From an uncultured Paracoccaceae bacterium (GTDB lineage: Bacteria > Pseudomonadota > Alphaproteobacteria > Rhodobacterales > Rhodobacteraceae): a stretch of 63,121 bases of DNA. Positions 57,253 to 63,121 of this stretch are shown in pieces; the stretch's first letter is position 1; each line of letters opens with the position of its first letter. Both the position numbers and the translations under genes were made by a program. The stretch is taken from contig CALKOT010000051.1 in assembly GCA_938092015.1 (NCBI GenBank), forward strand, positions 1 through 63,121. Direction: 5' to 3'. The notes under the pieces are model-generated. The model made no database searches. It saw nothing but the letters and a program-made list of their open reading frames with translations, and was not told where the DNA came from.

Positions 57253-58628
57253 CGCCGACCGTCATCAATGGCCCGCCACCGCATACGGACGCCTCAGTAG
57301 AAGCACTGATCATTGGCGCGGGCGCCTGTGGGTTAACTGCCGCCCTCCGCGCTCATCATGCGGGCCGCGAAGTGCTGATATTGGAGCGTGACGAGACGCC
57401 GTCTGGCTCCACCTCCCTCTCTTCCGGTTTTGTCCCTGCCCCCGGCACACGGTTTCAAAAGGCGATCAACGTTGAGGACACGTCTGACCTGTTCTGCGCT
57501 GACCTCATGGCGAAATCGCACGATACATCTGACCAGACGTTGGCCCGCATTGCGGCTGATAATATTGCCCCTGCCATCGAATGGCTGGCGGATCATGCGG
57601 GAATTGAATGGATCGTGCTGGACGACTTTCTCTACCCCGGCCATTCGCGTTACCGGATGCACGCAGTGCCAGAAAAGACAGGCTCAGCGTTACAGGCCCG
57701 CCTTTTAACTGCCGCCGCCGACATTCCTATCGCCACCAACGCCCTTGCAACGACGCTTTACCGCGAAGGACACTGCATCACCGCAGTCGGCGTCGATCGG
57801 GGCGAGACGACAGAGATTATCGCCTGCGAAGCTCTTGTCTTCGCCTGCAACGGTTATGGTGGGAACCCAGATCTGGTTGCAAAGTATATCCCCGAAATCG
57901 CTGACGGTCCTTACTTTGGCCACGCAGGCAATACCGGTGACGCTGTATTGTGGGGAGAGGCCATGGGCGCCGACCTCCTCCACTTGTCTGGTTATCAGGG
58001 CCACGGATCGGTCGCGCATCCACATGGCATCCTCATCACTTGGGCCTTGATGATGGAAGGCGGAGTGCAGTTGAACGTGGATGGTCGCCGGTTCTCAAAC
58101 GAGCATCTTGGGTATTCTGAGCAAGGTCCTCATGTGCTGGCTCAGCCTGGGCGAATTGCGTGGGATGTCTATGACGCCACGATCCACGAATTCGCGATGA
58201 ACGGCTTTCCCGACTATCGCGATGCCCATTCGGCAGGCGCTGTGAAAGTGGCGGATACCGCGACCGATCTCGCCAGTTTGATCGGCGCACCGGTATCTGA
58301 AGTCGAAAAAACCTTGGCCCACTGCGCCGCGCTACCCGACGCCGCTGCCGATCCTTTTGGTCGCGACTTCAGCAAAGGCCGCGCGCTTACCCCCCCTTAT
58401 TATGCCATCAAAGTCACTGGCGCATTGTTCCACACACAAGGTGGTTTGCGGATCAATAAGGAGGCACGAGTAATGACCCCCGATGGCCCGTTAGCAAACC
58501 TCTATGCAGGTGGCGGCGCAGCCTGCGGCGTGTCTGGGCCAGATGTCTCTGGCTACCTCTCTGGCAACGGTCTGCTAACAGCGCTGGCGTTCGGATATCT
58601 GGCCGGCGGGTACGACCCAATAGCTTGA
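57249..58628 (+). CDS. FAD-dependent oxidoreductase (fumarate reductase/ketosteroid dehydrogenase-like)
   Basis: This encodes 459 residues. The FAD-binding motif ALIIGAGACGLTAALRAHHA lies near 20, with the ERDETPSGSTSLSSG loop, LVFACNGYGGNPDLV, LNVDGRRFSNE and a C-terminal YAGGGAACGVSGPDVSGYLS that closes over the flavin. The family oxidises or reduces activated C-C bonds. No signal peptide is present, so it is cytoplasmic. It ends the operon; UspA follows 75 bp later. Confidence 0.87.
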   Translation: MTPTVINGPPPHTDASVEALIIGAGACGLTAALRAHHAGREVLILERDETPSGSTSLSSGFVPAPGTRFQKAINVEDTSDLFCADLMAKSHDTSDQTLARIAADNIAPAIEWLADHAGIEWIVLDDFLYPGHSRYRMHAVPEKTGSALQARLLTAAADIPIATNALATTLYREGHCITAVGVDRGETTEIIACEALVFACNGYGGNPDLVAKYIPEIADGPYFGHAGNTGDAVLWGEAMGADLLHLSGYQGHGSVAHPHGILITWALMMEGGVQLNVDGRRFSNEHLGYSEQGPHVLAQPGRIAWDVYDATIHEFAMNGFPDYRDAHSAGAVKVADTATDLASLIGAPVSEVEKTLAHCAALPDAAADPFGRDFSKGRALTPPYYAIKVTGALFHTQGGLRINKEARVMTPDGPLANLYAGGGAACGVSGPDVSGYLSGNGLLTALAFGYLAGGYDPIA

Positions 58629-58703
58629 TGTGGATCAAGGAAGGACTGCGCTCTAAGTCTAAAATCAGCTGTATCGAACCACAGCAACACCGGAGACAAG
58701 CGC

Positions 58704-59111
58704 ATGTACAACAACATCCTCGCACCCATCATCCTTGACGGAGAGCACGACACCGACGCCTCTTTCAGCGCAGCCAGGACGCTCGCCAGCCCTGAGGCTG
58801 CATTCACCGTCCTCCACGTGATGGAAGCGATCCAGACTTATGCCCGCGCCGAGGTTCCCGGCAACATTCTGGCAGACAAGCAGCAGGAAATGGCCCATGC
58901 TTTGACCGAAGCCGCCAAAGGTCTGGCAGGTTCAAAAGCGCAGCTAATCTCGGGACATTCAGGCCAAGCGATCCTCAACTACGCTGAAGCGAATGACATC
59001 GACTGCATCATCATCGCATCCCATCGGCCAGGGCTGGAGGACTATTTCTTAGGGTCGACCGCATCGCGCGTGGTGCGGCATGCGACCTGTGCAGTGCATG
59101 TGATGCGATGA
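58704..59111 (+). CDS. Universal stress protein UspA family
   Basis: This encodes 135 residues. The ATP-binding C-terminal motif is GLEDYFLGSTASRVVRHATC followed by AVHVMR. It lies between the catabolic operon and the second TRAP system; a UspA-type protein (TeaD) is known to regulate the TeaABC TRAP transporter of Halomonas, so a similar role is possible. A GGAG ribosome site precedes the ATG. Confidence 0.88.
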   Translation: MYNNILAPIILDGEHDTDASFSAARTLASPEAAFTVLHVMEAIQTYARAEVPGNILADKQQEMAHALTEAAKGLAGSKAQLISGHSGQAILNYAEANDIDCIIIASHRPGLEDYFLGSTASRVVRHATCAVHVMR

Positions 59112-59119
59112 AAGGCATG

Positions 59120-59135
59120 GTTTCAAATGTGAAAC
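59120..59135. promoter_or_regulatory. Imperfect palindrome GTTTCAAATGTGAAAC
   Basis: This is the same family as the perfect palindromes at 9363, 25651 and 61009, with one mismatch in the left arm. It lies in the 31-bp gap between the convergent uspA and dctM genes, so it could also act as a small terminator. Confidence 0.4.
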
Positions 59136-59142
59136 CGTGCCT

Positions 59143-60459
59143 CTAAAACAGCAGATCCGGTAGAAACAACGTCAACGATGGAACGGCTACCAGAAGCGCC
59201 AGACGGAACAGATCTGACACCCAGAACGGTGTCACACCGCGGAAGATCGTTCCCGTCGTTACGTCTGGCACCACGCCTTTCAGTACGAAGACATTTAGCC
59301 CTACCGGAGGGGTGATCAGGCTGATCTCTGTTACAACCACCACAACAATCCCGAACCATACCGGATCATATCCAAGCCCCGTCACGAGTGGGAAGAAGAT
59401 CGGTACGGTGAGGAGGAGCATGGAGAGAGATTCGAAAACGCAGCCAAGCGCCAGATAGACCAGAATGATCATCAGCATGACCACGGCTGGCGACACAGAA
59501 TATGCCTGCACCAGATCTCTCAACGCTTCAGGCAAACCAGCGAGATTTACAAAGTTCGAAAACACCCAGGCGCCTATCAGAACTGCGAACAGGCTGGCGG
59601 CGGTATAAGCCGTTTCCTTCAGCACTTCGAAGGTCTCGCGGAAGGTCAAGGAACCTCGGAACAGGGCGATCAGGAATGCGCCGGTTGCGCCCATACCGGC
59701 CGCTTCAGTCGGACTGAAGGTCAAATTGATCGGGTAGACATTTAGCGCGCCGTAGAGGCCGCCTATGACTAAGAAGAACAATAGGACGACAGCCCAGACG
59801 CCCTTCAGCGCCTTCAACCGGTCGCCCCAGCTTGTCCGCTCTCCTGCAGGTCCGGCATCTGGCTTGCGGCTGACAGTCCACCGGACGGCGCCAAGGTAGA
59901 ACAAGACGCCGATCAGGCCGGGGATGACGCCTGCCAGGAACAGTTTGCCGATAGAGGTTTCGGTCAACAGGCCGTAGATCACAAGGATCACTGATGGTGG
60001 GATCAGGATGCCCAGCGTGCCGCCCGCAGCGATGGAGGCGGTCGAAAGGCTGTCATCGTAGCCATATTTCCGCATCTGTGGCATGGCCACTTTCGACATC
60101 GTCGCCGCTGTCGCCAGTGATGATCCGCAGATCGCAGAGAAACCGGCGCAGGCGCAGATCGTCGCCATCGCCAGGCCACCGCGAAGGTGGCCGAGAAAGG
60201 CGTAGGAAACTTGGTACAGCTCTCGGCTCAGCCCGCCCTTGTTGACGAAAAGGCCCATCAAGATGAACAGCGGAACCACAGAAAGCCCATAGTCCTGAGC
60301 CGTGTCGATGATCAGCCGTCCAACCATCGAAACAGCGCCCTGGAACGAGTTCAGGTACATGTACCCGACCATGCCAACCAGCCCCATCGCAAAGGCGATA
60401 GGCATGCGCAGGAGAACGAGAGCGAGGACCGCTGCGAAACCGATTAGCGCCTCAGTCAT
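59143..60459 (-). CDS. TRAP transporter large permease (DctM), second system
   Basis: This encodes 438 residues and about twelve helices. GAVSMVGRLIIDTAQDYGLS, CGSSLATAATMSKVAMPQMR, LIPPSVILVIYGLLTETSIG and WFGIVVVVVTEISLITPPVG match the DctM family. Its start overlaps dctQ by 8 bp. With dctQ and dctP it forms a complete tripartite transporter next to the catabolic genes. Confidence 0.93.
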   Translation of the reverse strand: MTEALIGFAAVLALVLLRMPIAFAMGLVGMVGYMYLNSFQGAVSMVGRLIIDTAQDYGLSVVPLFILMGLFVNKGGLSRELYQVSYAFLGHLRGGLAMATICACAGFSAICGSSLATAATMSKVAMPQMRKYGYDDSLSTASIAAGGTLGILIPPSVILVIYGLLTETSIGKLFLAGVIPGLIGVLFYLGAVRWTVSRKPDAGPAGERTSWGDRLKALKGVWAVVLLFFLVIGGLYGALNVYPINLTFSPTEAAGMGATGAFLIALFRGSLTFRETFEVLKETAYTAASLFAVLIGAWVFSNFVNLAGLPEALRDLVQAYSVSPAVVMLMIILVYLALGCVFESLSMLLLTVPIFFPLVTGLGYDPVWFGIVVVVVTEISLITPPVGLNVFVLKGVVPDVTTGTIFRGVTPFWVSDLFRLALLVAVPSLTLFLPDLLF

Positions 60460-60955
60460 TGTTATTCTCCAGCGCCTGAGGGGCGAAAATCAGGATCAGA
60501 CCGCGCCCGACCAGGGCGGCGGCAGTCAGGTAAGTAAAGACGGCGATAAACCAGCCGATGTAGAACTGAGGGATCTCAAGATATTCGGTCAAGTCGCCGT
60601 AATCACGGGCGCGTTCGGCCAGAACGACGACCCGTTCGGCAGGCAGCCACAGGATCGCGCCGCAGGCAAGCGAGACGATTGCGTCGCGCCAGCGGGCCAT
60701 CCAGGCGGGGAAGATCGGGTCGAGAAGGTCGACCGTGATATGCTCTGCCCGGCCTGAAACCATCGGCAGGGCGGAAAAGACGACGATGGCCATCATGATC
60801 CGCGTAAGCTCTGTCGCGGCTTCAATCGGGTCGTTGAGCGCGGATCGCATAACGACGTCGGCGAAGGTCATAGCCATCATCAGAAATAGGGCGGTGACAG
60901 CCAGCATCAGCGGGGCCATGGCAGCGTATCTGGCAAGGCGGATCAACTGGGTCAT
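60452..60955 (-). CDS. TRAP transporter small permease (DctQ), second system
   Basis: This encodes 167 residues with four transmembrane helices, including LMLAVTALFLMMAMTFADVV and AEHITVDLLDPIFPAWMARW, the conserved DctQ region. The ATG at 60955 is preferred to an in-frame TTG six codons upstream. It precedes dctM with an 8-bp overlap. Confidence 0.88.
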   Translation of the reverse strand: MTQLIRLARYAAMAPLMLAVTALFLMMAMTFADVVMRSALNDPIEAATELTRIMMAIVVFSALPMVSGRAEHITVDLLDPIFPAWMARWRDAIVSLACGAILWLPAERVVVLAERARDYGDLTEYLEIPQFYIGWFIAVFTYLTAAALVGRGLILIFAPQALENNND

Positions 60956-61008
60956 TTGGCTGGGTCGCTGCAAATATCAGCGAAAAACTGGTGTGAAACG
61001 GCATAAGG

Positions 61009-61022
61009 TTTCACGCGTGAAA
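61009..61022. promoter_or_regulatory. Perfect 14-bp palindrome TTTCACGCGTGAAA
   Basis: This is an exact repeat of the site at 9363; here one more base matches on each side (GTTTCACGCGTGAAAC). It lies about 50 bp upstream of the dctQ start, between dctP and dctQ. Half-sites GTGAAAC occur nearby at about 60993 and 61080. It may be an operator controlling the permease genes. Confidence 0.5.
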
Positions 61023-61203
61023 CCAGTCCTAAACTGCTGATTTTATAGTAAATTAAGGTTTCGCTAATCATTGTACGTTGTGAAACCTTCGTTGTGATTA
61101 GTCCGGGCGCAAACCGGAAAACTTGGCGCTGTAGCCCACATTCAGGCCCGTCGTACGACATCTCAGGCGCTACATGACTGAATAAAAACCTTGAGGCAGG
61201 TGC

Positions 61204-61226
61204 GGCGCGCCCCATTGGGACGCGCC
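61204..61226 (-). terminator. Attenuator hairpin after dctP, second system
   Basis: On the minus strand GGCGCGTCCC pairs with GGGGCGCGCC (one T-G wobble) around AAT, 12 bp after the dctP stop. A TTTTT run follows about 20 bases later. As in the first TRAP operon, it separates dctP from dctQM. Confidence 0.65.
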
Positions 61227-61238
61227 TGTTTAAAGCGA

Positions 61239-62252
61239 TCAGTTCGCAGCCATTTCGGCTTTAACCATCTCGTAAGCAGCGGCGCTATCAACGCCCTTTG
61301 CAGCAATCTCAGCCAGCACTTTGGTGCGGATGCCTTCAGCGATGGCGCCAAACGCGGCGACATCAGCGGCGGATGCATCGTTGATCGCGTTGTCGGAAGC
61401 AGCCTCGGTCACTTCGCGGCCCGCCACATCAATCGCATCCCAGACCTGACCGGCCATGCGGGACGCCGCCTCGCCAAACACCTTGCTGTCGAGCGCTGCC
61501 TGAGCATCTGCTGGAAGCGCATCAAACGCCTCCTGGCTCATGATCAAGGCGAACGAGCCACGGTAAAGGCCGCCCGGCATGTGATAGACGTTTTGCGCAA
61601 CCTCAGTCAGCTTAAAGCCTTTGCGCGCTTCCATTGGCATGACAACGCCGTCAGCTGCATTGGACGCGAGCGTCTCGTACACTTTTGGTGCCGGAACTTT
61701 GATGCCCGTTGCGCCCAGCGCTGCGCCGACATCGCCGCCAACACCGCCAGGAACGCGGACTTTCATGCCTTTGACGTCAGCCAAAGATGTGACCGCTTTG
61801 GCCGAATGCACCTGTGCTGGGCCGTGCGTCATCATCGCGATGACTTTGACGCCCTTATGCTCGTTCAACGCGGCGAGGTGCTTTTCGTAAACGCGCCAGT
61901 AGGCGACAGAGGCTGCTTCAGCGCTGCCTTCATACCCCGGCAGCTCGATCAGTTTAGTGCCGACAAAACGGCCTGCGTTATAGCCGTGGAAAATCCAGGT
62001 CATGTCGGCAGCGCCGTCCTGAACAAGATCCATCTGTGCAGGTGGCGGCGCGAGGCGATACTTGATCTCAGCGGAAACTTTGCCGCCCGTCGCATCTTCC
62101 ATCATCTTCACGAGGTTCGGCCACATCGTGGCGTTCATCCCATGGCTTGGCGGCGCCCAGCTAGAGATCGTCAGCGTCGTTTCAGCGGCATAAGCAGCCG
62201 TGCTCATCATTGCAGCGACGGCCCCAGCCACCACGGTTTTCATGAAAGTCAT
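61239..62252 (-). CDS. TRAP transporter substrate-binding protein (DctP), second system
   Basis: This encodes 337 residues. The signal peptide is MKTVVAGAVAAMMSTAAYAA (an ATG three codons earlier is also possible). Mature DctP motifs are LTISSWAPPSHGMNATMWPN, VKGMKVRVPGGVGGDVGAAL (with the substrate-binding Arg) and GVVMPMEARKGFKLTEVAQN. It is only distantly similar to the first DctP, so the two systems probably bind different ligands. Confidence 0.92.
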   Translation of the reverse strand: MTFMKTVVAGAVAAMMSTAAYAAETTLTISSWAPPSHGMNATMWPNLVKMMEDATGGKVSAEIKYRLAPPPAQMDLVQDGAADMTWIFHGYNAGRFVGTKLIELPGYEGSAEAASVAYWRVYEKHLAALNEHKGVKVIAMMTHGPAQVHSAKAVTSLADVKGMKVRVPGGVGGDVGAALGATGIKVPAPKVYETLASNAADGVVMPMEARKGFKLTEVAQNVYHMPGGLYRGSFALIMSQEAFDALPADAQAALDSKVFGEAASRMAGQVWDAIDVAGREVTEAASDNAINDASAADVAAFGAIAEGIRTKVLAEIAAKGVDSAAAYEMVKAEMAAN

Positions 62253-62642
62253 GTCTCGCCTCCCAGCAGATCAATTCCGGCCCCAGGGTGATTTCCTTGG
62301 GGCGATGATGTGCAGTCTGATCAGTTTCGTTGCTTTTGCAACAGTATTATTTTAAGCCCAAAGCATCGGGCGTCTGATCGCGACCGCCTGGCAATTTGAT
62401 GAAAGGCCCGCCGCCAAATGTCAAACGCCTTGGAGGTGACTTTGATTTCAGCGATAGTCCACCTCGAATGAATTTCCGGCCGCACCTGATGGTGCTAACG
62501 GCTGAAGCCATTGGCCTTATCGACGATCGCGGTCATCTGACTGCAAGATCGTCGCCGTCGATCCCCAGCACGCAACAATACGATTTGCGCTTTCGCTGAT
62601 ATCCCGACAATCTTGCATTAGCAGGCGTAGCAAGGACGACTG
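62253..62642. promoter_or_regulatory. Divergent control region of dctP and marR, with GTTGC-N4-GCAAC operator candidate
   Basis: GTTGCTTTTGCAAC at 62329-62342 is a perfect 5-bp inverted repeat with a TTTT spacer, preceded by TTTC and followed by an AT-rich tract that could be the dctP -35/-10 area. It fits a MarR-type operator. A 66-codon frame at 62399-62599 exists but has no ribosome site, and I do not call it. The remaining DNA shows nothing else. Confidence 0.5.
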
Positions 62643-63104
62643 ATGGGCGACTACAAAGATGATCTGGCGACGCGTGGCCTGGATGCCTTTGCGCCCTATC
62701 TGATGAACCGCATCATGCGCCGCTACAATCAGACGCTGCAATCACGCATGGCCGACTATGACCTGAGCGCCCCCAAGATGCGCGCGCTAGCGTCTTTGGC
62801 TGTGCGGGATGGACTAACGGTGAATGAGTTGGCGGTCTATTCGATGGCGGAACAGCCAACGATGAGCCGAACACTGGATCAGTTGGAGCGGGATGGCTTC
62901 ATTACGAGGACTGTTTCTAAAACGGACAGCCGGGTTCGCCACTGTTCCCTTACCGATGCGGGACGTGAGATGTATCAGCTGACCTGGCCAGAGATGGACG
63001 CTGCAGAGCGGGCGATGTTTGAAGGTGTCAGCGATGAAGATCGGGCGCATCTGTTGGCGACGCTGCGGCGGATGCTGGAGAACATCAAGCAGAATGATTT
63101 TTGA
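62643..63104 (+). CDS. MarR-family transcriptional regulator
   Basis: This encodes 153 residues. The winged helix-turn-helix is TVNELAVYSMAEQPTMSRTL (helix 2/3), DQLERDGFITR and the wing SKTDSRVRHCSLTDAGR. The N-terminal helices RIMRRYNQTLQSRMADYDLS form the dimer interface. AAGGA before the ATG is a good ribosome site. It is divergent from the second TRAP operon and probably controls it, and perhaps the catabolic operon, in response to the imported acid. Confidence 0.9.
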   Translation: MGDYKDDLATRGLDAFAPYLMNRIMRRYNQTLQSRMADYDLSAPKMRALASLAVRDGLTVNELAVYSMAEQPTMSRTLDQLERDGFITRTVSKTDSRVRHCSLTDAGREMYQLTWPEMDAAERAMFEGVSDEDRAHLLATLRRMLENIKQNDF

Positions 63105-63121
63105 GGGCGTTTTTGGGGGCT

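Noticed and set aside
61191-62291. 366-codon + strand ORF over the second dctP
   Set aside because: It is a shadow of dctP, whose minus frame has a signal peptide and clear DctP motifs.
62399-62599. 66-codon ORF between dctP and marR
   Set aside because: No ribosome binding site, and it lies in the control region. The composition is unconvincing.

Overview
The window looks like a chromosomal segment of a marine alphaproteobacterium of the Rhodobacterales (roseobacter group). The evidence is a DMSP lyase dddP, a ctrA/sciP pair, a surE-pcm-LytM operon without rpoS, DUF4167, an RSP_2648-type PIN protein, two complete TRAP transporters and Rhodobacteraceae-type lipoproteins. No rRNA, tRNA or CRISPR array was found. 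The organism assignment is inference from gene content.

Layout. 1-9.7 kb is a decaying accessory region. An IS3-family element has cut into a trimeric autotransporter adhesin. Next come an IalB-like gene with two stop codons, a TPR sulfotransferase with one, a P450, an M48 protease, a PIN-domain protein, an FkbM methyltransferase with a nonsense codon near its native start, intact serS and a frameshifted glycosyltransferase. 9.7-25.6 kb is mostly core: a molybdopterin oxidoreductase, surE-pcm-LytM factor, DUF4167, prfA-prmC, ispG, a RodZ-like protein, NAD(P)HX repair, glnB-glnA. 25.8-36.1 kb holds a split membrane protein, a DUF3445 protein with a methyltransferase, dddP, a broken DUF898 gene, an alpha/beta hydrolase, a DMT transporter and parE.

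36.2-41.5 kb is the most disturbed stretch: a lipoprotein gene broken at a ten-C run, ctrA split by a complete 877-bp IS5-family element with a TA target duplication, and sciP with a TGA where a conserved Trp is expected. mnmA follows; its 3' end is present a second time as a diverged remnant beyond an inserted MFS gene. 41.5-47 kb carries a DUF3883 nuclease-like gene, glutathione peroxidase, an M20 peptidase, an SDR reductase and a non-canonical isochorismatase-fold protein.

47.2-63.1 kb is a coherent catabolic island. Seven + strand genes overlap by 1-4 bases with no intergenic DNA: compact LeuC-like and LeuD-like hydratase subunits, an isocitrate-lyase/PEP-mutase-type lyase, HyuB-like and HyuA-like ATP-dependent ring-opening subunits, an isochorismatase-fold protein and an FAD oxidoreductase. 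They are flanked by two TRAP transporters, a universal stress protein and a MarR regulator. The gene set fits import of an organic acid, ring opening, redox at a C-C bond, hydration to a substituted malate and cleavage to pyruvate plus a short acid. I know of no described pathway with this exact set, and the substrate is unknown.

Across the window at least a dozen genes carry stops, frameshifts or IS insertions while the housekeeping genes are intact. This suggests recent gene loss, possibly including the whole CtrA cell-differentiation programme.
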